Shown piece after piece: positions 7,922-15,664 of a stretch of DNA of 49,060 nucleotides (positions are counted from its first letter, which is position 1; every line of letters starts with the position of its first letter). Below the pieces are notes generated by a model. That model had not been told where the DNA came from. It made no database searches and worked only from the letters and a program-made list of their open reading frames with translations. Origin of the DNA: Streptomyces smaragdinus. GTDB taxonomy: Bacteria > Actinomycetota > Actinomycetes > Streptomycetales > Streptomycetaceae. The translations under genes and the position numbers were made by a program. The stretch spans positions 1-49,060 of the forward strand of contig NZ_WEGJ01000044.1 in assembly GCF_009604385.1 (NCBI RefSeq), in the 5' to 3' direction.

Positions 7922-9450
7922 TCGCCCACCAGCGAGATGTCCTGCCGCGTCTCGGGCACCGCCACGGTGGCGTGATCGTCCGGCAGGGTCTGGACGGTGA
8001 ACATCGGTACGCCGTCCTTCTTCTGCTGCAGCATCCGCGCCGCGTACAGCTCGCCGCCCTCGACCTTCTCGACGGTGAACGCGAAGCGGCTGCCCGTCAG
8101 CTTGCCCTCGGGCAGCGGGAGTTCGGTCAGGGTGAGCGTCGTACCGGACTTGACGGTGTACGTCTTCTCCGCCGCCGTACCGCCCTTGCTGCCGGCCGAC
8201 GAGGTCACCTTGACCTGCACCGCCTCGTCCGGCGCGACGAGGGACAGCGTCGTCACCTCGTCCTTCTCGGCCGCCGCCCAGCTGCCCGCCGCCGTCGCCC
8301 GCTCGCCGATGCCCTCGGTCGCGGGGATGAACGCCGTCTCCGCGCTGTCGCCCTTGCCCCGGGTGACGCGCAGTCCGGCGACGACGGGGGCCTCGGTGCC
8401 CTCGGCGGGGGTGAGGATCAGGGAGCCGCCCTCGCCGGCGGTCAGGCCCTCGAAGTCGGCGGACGCCGTCATCCCGCTCTTGACGGTCAGCGACTCGTTC
8501 CCGGCGGGCGTGATCTGGCCGGTGGGCCCGGAGTAGCGGATGCCGAGCTCCGCGTCCGCGTCGCCGGGGGCGAAGGCCACCAGACGGACCGAGGTGGCGT
8601 CCTTGGGGATGCCGGGCAGGACGAGGCGCGGCGCCGGGTCGGCGGCGGGCTGGATCCAGTCGCCGCCCAGCTTGTCGTCGGCGGCCAGGACGGCGGCGCC
8701 CACCCGGCCGGAGCGGGCGGTGACGCGCAGGGTCAGGATGTCGGTCGGTTCCTCGGTGAGCGTGGACAGCAGCACGGAGGTGGAGCCGTGGGCGGGGACG
8801 GGGATGTCGTCGCCGTCCTCGTTGCGGATGAGGCCCTCCTTGCCGTACAGGGCCACGTCGACGACGGCCTGGGTGTCGTCGGGGTTGGTCAGGTAGACGT
8901 AGTCCTGCCGGTCCTTGTTCGTGCTGACGCCGGGGAACCAGAACTCCGTGTCCGGCGCGGTGCACCGGGCGCCGAGGATGCCGCGGCCGGCGCCCGCGTC
9001 GACCACGGTCGTCTGCTGGACGGTGAAGCCGGGCGCCAGGCCGTCGTGGGCGTCGGCGATCAGGGCGGGGGCGTCGGTCTTGCTGGTCGTGGCCGTGACG
9101 GGCTTTCCCGGCTTGGTCGGTTCGGCGACGGGCTTCTCGTCCTTCGCCTTGGCCTTGTCCTTGTCTTTGGTGTCCGTGCTCGTCGCGTCCGTGCCGTCCG
9201 CCGCCGTGAGCCGCGCCGTGCCCTTGCCGGCGTCCTGGCCGTCCGGGGTGAGGGCGGTGTACGTGGTGGAGGCGATCTCCGACGGGCCCGGGGAGGGGCA
9301 CATCAGCGTGGTCCGCTCAACGGGCAGCCGGGCGGCGGCCACGGGGGCCGCGTCGTCCGTCGTGCCGTCGGGGACGGTCAGCGTGGCGACGCCGGTGACG
9401 GCCGCGAGGGCCGCCGCGGTGACGGCGAGGGAGAGGGTCGTGCGGTTCAC
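7918..9450 (-). CDS. DUF5719 family exported protein
   Basis: This 510-residue protein begins MNRTTLSLAVTAAALAAVTGVATL, a membrane anchor or uncleaved signal, so most of it should face outside. A Lys/Asp-rich low-complexity stretch (TKDKDKAKAKDEKP) lies around residues 95-110. Repetitive beta-rich segments follow, such as EFWFPGVSTNKDRQDYVYLTNPDDTQAVVDVALYG, recalling the actinobacterial DUF5719 family. Function is unknown. The GTG start overlaps the stop of the upstream glycosyltransferase in a GTGA arrangement, so the two are translationally coupled and probably act together in envelope glycan assembly or export. Confidence 0.85.
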   Translation of the reverse strand: MNRTTLSLAVTAAALAAVTGVATLTVPDGTTDDAAPVAAARLPVERTTLMCPSPGPSEIASTTYTALTPDGQDAGKGTARLTAADGTDATSTDTKDKDKAKAKDEKPVAEPTKPGKPVTATTSKTDAPALIADAHDGLAPGFTVQQTTVVDAGAGRGILGARCTAPDTEFWFPGVSTNKDRQDYVYLTNPDDTQAVVDVALYGKEGLIRNEDGDDIPVPAHGSTSVLLSTLTEEPTDILTLRVTARSGRVGAAVLAADDKLGGDWIQPAADPAPRLVLPGIPKDATSVRLVAFAPGDADAELGIRYSGPTGQITPAGNESLTVKSGMTASADFEGLTAGEGGSLILTPAEGTEAPVVAGLRVTRGKGDSAETAFIPATEGIGERATAAGSWAAAEKDEVTTLSLVAPDEAVQVKVTSSAGSKGGTAAEKTYTVKSGTTLTLTELPLPEGKLTGSRFAFTVEKVEGGELYAARMLQQKKDGVPMFTVQTLPDDHATVAVPETRQDISLVGD

Positions 9451-12400
9451 TGGTGCTCGCTCCCGTCGCCGCGCTGCTGCGGCCGATCGCCGAAGGCCTG
9501 GAAGGTGTCGGTCGCGGCCGGCTCGGGCTGCGGCTCGTATCCCGTCTCGTACTCGCCGCTGTGGCCGTACGCGCCGTTCTGGTCGTACGACGCGCTGTTG
9601 TACGTGTCGTAGCCGCCGGTGTACTGCTGCTGGTCGCCGTACTGCTGCTGCGGCGGGTAACCGGCCGTCTCCCACTCGCCGTAGTTCTGCTGGTGCGGGA
9701 CAGCCGCGTACGGGTCGGCCCCCACCGGCGCGTACGGCTCGGGCTCGGGCTCCGGGGCGGCCTCCGTCTGCGGTGCCTGCTCGGCCTGTGCCGCCTCCGC
9801 CGCGGCGCGCAGCCGGCGGGCGCGGCGGCCCTCGCCCTCGACGGGCTGCGGGGAGACGTCCGGGGGCAGCTCCCCGGCCGGTACGGCGTCGGGCAGGTCG
9901 TCGTCGATCTCGCGGCGCCGCCCGGGCAGGGCCATCACCACGACCACCAGCAGCAGCGCGGCCTGCGCCAGCACCCACGCGGTGTGGGTGAACGCCGTCG
10001 CGTGCCGTACGGTCAGCCGGCCGCCCTCCGCGGGCAGCTCGAAGCCCTGCGCCCAGCCGTCGACCTTCGTCGGGGTGAGCGCCGTCCCGTCCAGCGCCGC
10101 CTGCCAGCCCCCGTCGTACGCGTCGGCGAGCCGCAGCACCCGGCCCGCGGGCCCGGCCGCGATGTCCGTGCCGACCCCGACGGGGCCGGCGGGCACCAGC
10201 ACGGGCTCCGGCGACTTCTCGTCGCGGATGGTCACCCGGGCCACGGGCCGGTCGACACGCCACAGCGCGCCGCCCTTCTGCTCGCTCAGGTGCGTGATGC
10301 CGGGCGTCGAGTCGAGCACCCGGCCCATCTGGCGGGCGGCGGGCGCCCCGTTGCGTACGAGGACGTAGCGCACCGCGAACCCGCTGAGCCCGGCCGTCTG
10401 GTCCGCGCCGGACCCGGCGACCAGGCCGGCCACCACGGCGTCCAGCTGCGCGCTCGTGGGTCCGCTGTCCGCCAGCTCCGCGTCGCCGAGCTCGGCCCCG
10501 GCGCCGCGCACCAGGGCGTACGTGACCTCTCCCGCCGTGCCGCCGAGCACGAGGGTGCGGGGCTGGTCGGTGGTGCCGGACTCCTCCGCGACGAACGCCG
10601 GGACCTGCACCGGGTCGGTGCGCTCCAGCGGTCCGTCGGCGCCGCGCCACATCCAGCCGACGGCCAGCAGCAGCGGTCCGACGCCGCACGCGGCGGCGAC
10701 GAGGACGGCGACGGGCTGGCGCCAGCCGAAGCTCTGCTCGGCGACGCGGTGGCGGGCGCCGTCGGCGCCGAGGACGGCGGCGGACAGCAGCGCGAGGCCG
10801 TAGACGAGGGTGGCGGGGCCGGCCCAGTCGTCGGCGGACAGCGCGGCGAACAGGAATCCCGTCAGGGCCACACCCCACGCGGCGCGGATCGGCAGCGCGC
10901 GGTCGGCCCGCAGCAGCGCCGCCAGACCGGCGACGACGATCCCGGCGAGCAGGAAGCCCGCGGAGGCGTTGCGCCCGCCGGGGCTGAGCATGAGAAGGTC
11001 CAGCGCGGAGACGGCGGGCGTCCCGAAGTCCATCCCGGCCTCGGCGAGGAACCGGCCGGGCGAGGTCAGCAGGTCCAGCGACCAGGGCGCCAGCACCACC
11101 ATCGGCGTCACCAGCACCGCCAGCTGCCGCAGCGCCACCACGCCGACCAGCCCGCGCCCGGTGGCCGCCCGGAACGCCAGCAGGGCGACGGCCAGCACCA
11201 GGGCGATCGGCCACACGATCGGGGTGAACGCGGTGGCGATCGTCAGCATCAGCGCGTACGCCCACGCCGGACGCCAGCCCGGCCGGCCCGTCAGCCCGCT
11301 CGCGGAGATCGCGGCGCGGGCGATGAGGGGCAGCAGGATCGCCAGCACACAGGTGCCGATGCGGCCCGCGGCGAGCGCGCCGGTGGCGGCGGGCAGGAAC
11401 GCGTACACGACGCTGCCCCAGGCCCGCAGCAGCCGGGAGGGGACGAGCGGACGGGACGCGAAGTACGCGGTGAAGCCGGCCAGCGGCACCGAGCAGACCA
11501 GCAGCACGGTGAGCGCGGTGGTCGTGGAGCCCAGCAGCAGCGACGAGAGCCCGGCGACGACGGCGAGATACGGCGGCGCGCTCTGCGTACCGCCGATGCC
11601 CGTGGGATGCCAGCCGTTGAGATAACGCCCCCACAGATCGCCGACGTCGGCGGGCGCGGGCAGCATGGCGCCGCCCGTCAGCGAACCGCCCCCGAGCAGA
11701 CCGCGGCAGGCGATGAGGGAGACGACCAGCAGCAGGAGAAAGAGGACCGGGCCGGGGCGGCGGGCGATGGCCTTCAGCCGCGAGAACTGCTCGATCTCCA
11801 GATAGTCGGCGTCGTCCCCGCCGGGCCCCGACTCGACCGCGCCGTGCCGGCCGCCGCCGGACAGCTCGGGCTCGGAACGCCCGGAGAAGTTGCTGGTGAC
11901 CTGCTCGAACGTGGCGCGGATCGTCGCACCGCGGCCGGGAAAGAGGGGCTTGAGCTCCGCCGGGTCGACGGTCCCCCGCCCGCGCCTGCGCCGGGCCGCC
12001 AGCACCCGGAACGGGTTGAGCACGACCTGCGTCAGACCGGTGATCTCGTCCAGCGCCTGACCGGGAACCTTGCCGACGAGATACGCGAGGGTACGCAGCA
12101 GCGTGCCGAGCACCAGCCGGAACGAGATCCACGGCAGCGCGGCACCGCGGGCGTTGGCCAGCAGCGTGTACGCGGCGCCCGCCTTGTCCACCCGGTGCGG
12201 GCTCGCCTTACCGCGGCCGGCGCAGTCGATGGAGCGGCGCTCACGGGCGGCGGCCTCGGCGTGGTGCATGACGGCGTCGGTGGCGATCAGCACCCGGTAA
12301 CCGGCCTTGCGCACCCGCCAGCACAGGTCGACGTCGTCGCGCATCAGCGGCAGCTTCGGGTCGAAGCCGCCCAGCTGATCGAAGACGTCGCGGCGGATCA

Positions 12401-13064
12401 GCATCCCGGCGGTCGACACGGACAGCACGTCACGGGTGCCGTCGTGCTGCCCCTGGTCCTGCTCGCGGCGGTCCAGGCCGGTCCAGCGGCGGCCGCTCGC
12501 GGCGATGGAGACACCGGTCTCCAGCAGCTGGCGCCTGTCGTACCAGCCGCGCAGCTTGGGGCCGACGACGACGGCGTCCTCGTTCGCGTCGGCGGCGCGC
12601 AGCAGCGCGGCGAGGGCGCCCGGGTCGGGCGCGGAGTCGTCGTGCAGCAGCCACAGCCACTGCACGGGCTCGCCGTGGGGCAGCTCCGGCATGTCGTACG
12701 CGTCGTCCCGCCACTGGCGGCTCACGGGGTCCCAGCCGCTGGGGCGGCGCAGATACGGGAGGTCGTCCGGCGTCAGCACACCGGCGGTGCGGGCGGCCTC
12801 CGCGACGGCGGTGCCGAAGCCGGTGCGGCGGGCGAGGTGGGTGACGTGGTCGGCGCCGAGGGCTTCGCCGAGGAGGCCGGCGCAGTCGTCGGCGCTGCCG
12901 GTGTCGGCGGCCATGACGTTCTGCGGTCTGCGGGTTTGTGTGCGCAGGCCTTCCAGCACCTTGGGCAGCCAGCGGGCGCCGTCGTGGGTTACGAGGACGG
13001 CGGTCACCACGTGGGCCGGGAGTTCCGGCTCGGGCTCGTTTTCTGGGGCGGCGTAGCTGGACAT
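9447..13064 (-). CDS. Large membrane-bound family 2 glycosyltransferase
   Basis: The protein has 1205 residues. A GT2 domain (about residues 18-290) starts VVTAVLVTHDGARWLPKVLEGLRTQ and includes WLLHDDSAPDPGALAALL and LPLMRDDVDLCWRVRKAGY. A long stretch with many membrane helices follows from about 430 to 800, then an extracytoplasmic region and one more helix near residue 1085 (AWVLAQAALLLVVVVMALPG). The acidic, Gln/Tyr-rich C-terminal tail of about 120 residues (PPQQQYGDQQQYTGGYDTYN) is probably cytoplasmic and disordered. It likely transfers a sugar from a nucleotide or lipid-linked donor during envelope polysaccharide synthesis; the substrate is unknown. ATG 13064 (MSSYAAPENEPEP) is preferred over GTG 13076, and no clear ribosome-binding site is seen for either. 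Confidence 0.88.
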   Translation of the reverse strand: MSSYAAPENEPEPELPAHVVTAVLVTHDGARWLPKVLEGLRTQTRRPQNVMAADTGSADDCAGLLGEALGADHVTHLARRTGFGTAVAEAARTAGVLTPDDLPYLRRPSGWDPVSRQWRDDAYDMPELPHGEPVQWLWLLHDDSAPDPGALAALLRAADANEDAVVVGPKLRGWYDRRQLLETGVSIAASGRRWTGLDRREQDQGQHDGTRDVLSVSTAGMLIRRDVFDQLGGFDPKLPLMRDDVDLCWRVRKAGYRVLIATDAVMHHAEAAARERRSIDCAGRGKASPHRVDKAGAAYTLLANARGAALPWISFRLVLGTLLRTLAYLVGKVPGQALDEITGLTQVVLNPFRVLAARRRRGRGTVDPAELKPLFPGRGATIRATFEQVTSNFSGRSEPELSGGGRHGAVESGPGGDDADYLEIEQFSRLKAIARRPGPVLFLLLLVVSLIACRGLLGGGSLTGGAMLPAPADVGDLWGRYLNGWHPTGIGGTQSAPPYLAVVAGLSSLLLGSTTTALTVLLVCSVPLAGFTAYFASRPLVPSRLLRAWGSVVYAFLPAATGALAAGRIGTCVLAILLPLIARAAISASGLTGRPGWRPAWAYALMLTIATAFTPIVWPIALVLAVALLAFRAATGRGLVGVVALRQLAVLVTPMVVLAPWSLDLLTSPGRFLAEAGMDFGTPAVSALDLLMLSPGGRNASAGFLLAGIVVAGLAALLRADRALPIRAAWGVALTGFLFAALSADDWAGPATLVYGLALLSAAVLGADGARHRVAEQSFGWRQPVAVLVAAACGVGPLLLAVGWMWRGADGPLERTDPVQVPAFVAEESGTTDQPRTLVLGGTAGEVTYALVRGAGAELGDAELADSGPTSAQLDAVVAGLVAGSGADQTAGLSGFAVRYVLVRNGAPAARQMGRVLDSTPGITHLSEQKGGALWRVDRPVARVTIRDEKSPEPVLVPAGPVGVGTDIAAGPAGRVLRLADAYDGGWQAALDGTALTPTKVDGWAQGFELPAEGGRLTVRHATAFTHTAWVLAQAALLLVVVVMALPGRRREIDDDLPDAVPAGELPPDVSPQPVEGEGRRARRLRAAAEAAQAEQAPQTEAAPEPEPEPYAPVGADPYAAVPHQQNYGEWETAGYPPQQQYGDQQQYTGGYDTYNSASYDQNGAYGHSGEYETGYEPQPEPAATDTFQAFGDRPQQRGDGSEHQ

Positions 13065-13228
13065 CGGGGCCCACACTAACGGCCTGGGGCCGGTGGGGGT
13101 GATGGGCTCCCGTTGGGGGGTGGGGGTTTGGGGTGGTACGCCTGGTCAGGGTTCCGGACGTATTTTTCGGCTGCGCCGGGCGTACGTGCTGGTGACGTCC
13201 GGCGCGGATGGCTGCGGTCCGCTGTGCC

Positions 13229-13275
13229 CACCCTCCCCCAAGCTCTCGGCTTCGCTCGAGCAGGGGGTGCCCCCA
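13229..13275. terminator. Hairpin element downstream of whiB (common Streptomyces intergenic motif)
   Basis: An imperfect stem pairs CCCCC (13235-13239) and GCTC (13242-13245) with GAGC (13258-13261) and GGGGG (13263-13267), around a TCGGCTTCGCTC loop. Many near-identical copies of this motif occur between Streptomyces genes. Here it lies 34 bp past the whiB stop and probably ends whiB transcription. The rest of 13065-13308 shows nothing else I can name. Confidence 0.6.
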
Positions 13276-13308
13276 TCGCCGTCCGGGGCACGGACCCCCG
13301 CGTTGCGG

Positions 13309-13572
13309 TTAGAGCGCCGCCTTCTTCAGGCGCCGGCGTTCGCGTTCCGAGAGGCCGCCCCAGATGCCGAAGCGTTCGTCGTTCGCCAGGGCGTACTCGA
13401 GGCATTCGGAGCGGACCTCGCAGGCGAGGCAGACCTTCTTCGCTTCCCGTGTGGAACCGCCCTTTTCCGGGAAGAAGGACTCGGGGTCGGTCTGGGCGCA
13501 CAGCGCCCGCTCCTGCCAGCCGAGCTCCTCGTCCGCCTCTTCGACCAACACCTGCTCGAACAGCTCGGTCAT
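13309..13572 (-). CDS. whiB: WhiB, iron-sulfur developmental transcription factor
   Basis: The 87-residue length equals that of S. coelicolor WhiB. The four cluster-binding cysteines are at 25, 48, 51 and 57 (ALCAQTDPESFFPEKGG, VCLACEVRSEC). The GIWGG turn (69-73) and the basic tail SERERRRLKKAAL are the typical WhiB-like features for sigma-factor and DNA contact. In Streptomyces, WhiB works with WhiA to trigger sporulation septation. The ATG at 13572 has GAGGGG six bases upstream. A good promoter lies about 65 bp upstream (13644-13673). Neighbours are a divergent cysteine dioxygenase and the envelope glycosyltransferase. Confidence 0.97.
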   Translation of the reverse strand: MTELFEQVLVEEADEELGWQERALCAQTDPESFFPEKGGSTREAKKVCLACEVRSECLEYALANDERFGIWGGLSERERRRLKKAAL

Positions 13573-13643
13573 GTGCGCCCCTCGTCGGTCTTTGCTACCC
13601 CGTGACGTCTTCGTTACCAAATGGCCTGAACGACACGAGTGAA

Positions 13644-13673
13644 ATTACAAGTGCGGCGCTCGCCGCGGGTCAA
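13644..13673 (-). promoter_or_regulatory. Predicted whiB promoter with an internal dyad
   Basis: On the minus strand TTGACC (13673-13668) and TGTAAT (13649-13644) are spaced 18 bp, a good fit to a housekeeping-type promoter, placing the transcription start near 13637 and giving a leader of about 65 nt. The spacer contains a perfect dyad, GCGGCG-CT-CGCCGC (13653-13666), which could be an operator. The promoter is read from sequence only. Confidence 0.6.
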
Positions 13674-13990
13674 GCCGCGATCTGCTATTGGGCCTCTTAT
13701 TCACCCTGCAGAACCAAGCCCTCCGAGAAAGTGTTCATATCAGCCGAAACCATGACACCTTCATAGCCCTCCCCTCGAACGGCACCCCACAGAGGAAGAG
13801 ACGAACGAACGGATCAAGCCGTTTCCGGCCGCCCGCCGATGCGACCTTGATCACGATGGGATCACAGAACGGCAACGGCGTTTGGCGTCGCGGATGATGC
13901 GCCACCTGTCCGTACAACGCGCTGACAAAACCTTTCGCCTCGCCCTACCCCCCCAACGGATGAAAGATTTCGGACAATCGCGGCATGAGA

Positions 13991-14020
13991 TTGACAAGCC
14001 CCTGTCGGGCCCGCTGTCCT
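13991..14020 (+). promoter_or_regulatory. Predicted promoter of the Cys-rich leader ORF and cysteine dioxygenase
   Basis: TTGACA at 13991-13996 is a perfect -35 hexamer. Eighteen bases on, TGTCCT (14015-14020) is an acceptable -10. Seven bases separate it from the A of the ATG at 14028, so the predicted transcript would begin at the leader start codon itself. There is no Shine-Dalgarno sequence before that ATG, which agrees with leaderless translation. Confidence 0.5.
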
Positions 14021-14027
14021 TGACGAC

Positions 14028-14075
14028 ATGTCCCGTCTGTGTTGCCGCTGTCAGTGCTGTCGTAGCTCCCGCTGA
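14028..14075 (+). CDS. Cys-rich leader peptide MSRLCCRCQCCRSSR
   Basis: A 15-codon open frame encodes MSRLCCRCQCCRSSR, five cysteines within seven residues, 80 bp upstream of a cysteine dioxygenase. The codons are TGT TGC CGC TGT CAG TGC TGT. It appears leaderless (see 13991-14020). Short polycysteine leaderless frames are known in mycobacteria, where ribosome pausing at Cys codons controls cysteine-related operons. By analogy this is a candidate cysteine sensor. A composite hairpin (14054-14085) covers its last Cys codons and stop, and a second hairpin follows at 14091-14112. The coding status rests on composition and context; I know of no family for it. Confidence 0.6.
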   Translation: MSRLCCRCQCCRSSR

Positions 14076-14112
14076 GCTCCAGCACCCCCGGGCGCGCCCC
14101 GAGTCGCGCGCC
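14054..14112 (+). promoter_or_regulatory. Two tandem hairpins between the Cys leader and cysteine dioxygenase
   Basis: Hairpin 1 pairs GTGCTG (14054-14059) with CAGCAC (14080-14085), and inside it AGCTC (14064-14068) with GAGCT (14074-14078). It overlaps the final Cys codons and the stop of the leader. Hairpin 2 is a perfect 7-bp stem, GGCGCGC (14091-14097) with GCGCGCC (14106-14112). A translating or stalled ribosome on the leader would decide whether hairpin 1 forms. The layout resembles an attenuator or translational switch; the mechanism is inferred. Confidence 0.5.
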
Positions 14113-14155
14113 ATCCCCGACAGCAGACGGCACCAGGCCAAGGACCCCTTCCCTG

Positions 14156-14656
14156 ATGTACAGCTACGCGCAGCTCACCGACATCCAGATCGGCGGCGAC
14201 CCGCTCGCCTGCCCCCATCTGCGCCCGCCCGCCCCCGTGCATCCGTCGACGGTCGCCGAGTTCGCCGGGCTCGCCCGGCGGATCGCCGAGGACCGCGCCG
14301 GCTGGGCGCCGCTGGTGCGGTACGACGCCGCCAGCCGCTGGTACCACCGGCTGCGTACGGGCCCGGGCTACGAGGTGTGGCTGCTGAGCTGGCTCCCCGG
14401 GCAGGGCAGTGGGGCGCACGACCACGGCCCGTCGTCCGGCGTGTACGCCGTCCTGGAGGGGGAGCTGACCGAGCATACGAGCGCGGGCCGGCGCTCTCTC
14501 GCGCCCGGCGCGCGGCATGTGTTCGCGCCGGGGTACGCCCACGAGGTCGTGAACGACCAGCTGAGCCCGGCGGTGAGCCTGCACGTGTACTTCCCCGGGC
14601 TCACCGAGATGCCGATGCGCGTACAGCAGTGCGCCGCCGGACTCCCCCTGACCTGA
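14156..14656 (+). CDS. Cysteine dioxygenase family protein
   Basis: The 166-residue cupin-type enzyme would oxidise L-cysteine with O2 to cysteine sulfinate, using non-haem iron in the cytosol. The iron-binding histidines are visible in SGAHDHGPSSGVYAVLEG (His88, His90) and HVFAPGYAHEVVN (His129). The length is close to bacterial cysteine dioxygenases. Related cupins act on 3-mercaptopropionate or other thiols, so the substrate is probable rather than proven; the Cys-rich leader upstream supports cysteine. AAGGA lies 11 bases before the ATG, a rather long spacing. The gene is divergent from whiB and followed 45 bp later by the F420 genes. Confidence 0.9.
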   Translation: MYSYAQLTDIQIGGDPLACPHLRPPAPVHPSTVAEFAGLARRIAEDRAGWAPLVRYDAASRWYHRLRTGPGYEVWLLSWLPGQGSGAHDHGPSSGVYAVLEGELTEHTSAGRRSLAPGARHVFAPGYAHEVVNDQLSPAVSLHVYFPGLTEMPMRVQQCAAGLPLT

Positions 14657-14701
14657 CCACCGCACCCGGAGGTGACACACCGGGCTGCAAGACTGTCCCT
14701 C

Positions 14702-15664
14702 ATGCGACGCATTGTGGTTCTGGCGGGCGGTATCGGTGGCGCCCGGTTTCTGCGCGGTCTGAAGCAGGCCGCCCCCGACGCGGAGATCACCGTCATCGGC
14801 AACACCGGTGACGACATCCATCTCCACGGCCTCAAGGTCTGCCCCGACCTCGACACGGTGATGTACACCCTGGGCGGCGGCATCCACGAGGAGCAGGGGT
14901 GGGGCCGGGCGGACGAGACGTACGCGGTGAAGGAGGAGCTCGCCGCGTACGGGGTCGGGCCGGAGTGGTTCGGGCTCGGCGACCGGGACTTCGCGACGCA
15001 CATCGTGCGTACGCAGATGATCGCCGCCGGCTTCCCGCTGAGCGCGGTGACGGAGGCCCTGTGCGACCGGTGGCGGCCGGGGGTGCGGCTGCTGCCGATG
15101 ACCGACGACCGGGTCGAGACGCATGTGCTGGTGGAGCTGCCGGACGGGGAGCGCAAGGCCATCCACTTCCAGGAGTACTGGGTACGCCACCGCGCCGGCC
15201 TCCCGGCGCACGCGATCATCCCCGTCGGCGCCGACTCGGCGAAGCCCGCGCCCGGGGTGCTGCAGGCCATCGCGGACGCGGACGTCATCCTCTTCCCGCC
15301 GTCCAACCCGGTGGTGAGCATCGGCACGATCCTGGCCGTGCCCGGCATCCGGGAGGCGATCGCCGAGGCCGGGGTGCCGGTGGTGGGGCTGTCGCCCATC
15401 GTGGGCGGGTCGCCGGTGCGGGGTATGGCGGACAAGGTGCTGGCGGCGGTCGGGGTGGAGTCCACCGCGGCGGCCGTGGCGCTGCACTACGGGTCGGGGC
15501 TGATCGACGGCTGGCTGGTCGACGAGGTCGACGGCGGGCATGTGGACGCGGTGGAGGAGGCCGGCATCCGCTGCCGGGCCGTCCCGCTGATGATGAGCGA
15601 CCGGGACGCCGCCGCCGCGATGGCGGCCGAGGCGCTGTCGCTGGCCGGGGAGGTCCGCGCGTGA
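14702..15664 (+). CDS. cofD: 2-phospho-L-lactate transferase (LPPG:FO transferase)
   Basis: The 320-residue enzyme (also called FbiA) joins the lactyl- or enolpyruvyl-phospho-guanosine donor to FO, giving coenzyme F420-0 or its dehydro form. Signatures are the N-terminal RRIVVLAGGIGGARFLRGL, IGNTGDDIHLHGLKVCPDLDT, and FPPSNPVVSIGTILAVPGIR with SPIVGGSPVRGMADK. ATG 14702 is preferred. GGAGG lies 30 bases upstream, too far to act, while AAGACT (14689-14694) resembles a -10 box seven bases before the ATG, so the transcript may be leaderless. The stop overlaps the GTG of fbiB (GTGA). The FO synthase gene fbiC is not in the window. Confidence 0.95.
   Translation: MRRIVVLAGGIGGARFLRGLKQAAPDAEITVIGNTGDDIHLHGLKVCPDLDTVMYTLGGGIHEEQGWGRADETYAVKEELAAYGVGPEWFGLGDRDFATHIVRTQMIAAGFPLSAVTEALCDRWRPGVRLLPMTDDRVETHVLVELPDGERKAIHFQEYWVRHRAGLPAHAIIPVGADSAKPAPGVLQAIADADVILFPPSNPVVSIGTILAVPGIREAIAEAGVPVVGLSPIVGGSPVRGMADKVLAAVGVESTAAAVALHYGSGLIDGWLVDEVDGGHVDAVEEAGIRCRAVPLMMSDRDAAAAMAAEALSLAGEVRA

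Larger units (their letters stand above)
13573..14027. promoter_or_regulatory. whiB upstream region (divergent to the cysteine dioxygenase leader)
   Basis: This 455-bp region has relatively high A/T and no convincing gene on either strand. It holds the whiB promoter (see 13644-13673) at one end and the promoter of the Cys-rich leader (see 13991-14020) at the other. AGTGA at 13638-13642 resembles half of a BldD site, but I found no adjacent partner. In S. coelicolor the whiB promoter region is a BldD target, so a search with a BldD matrix would be worthwhile here. Confidence 0.5.

Noticed and set aside
14051..15541. Minus-strand frame of about 496 codons opposite cysteine dioxygenase and cofD
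   Set aside because: The plus-strand proteins are unmistakable; the antisense product is Arg/His/Pro-rich with no domain.
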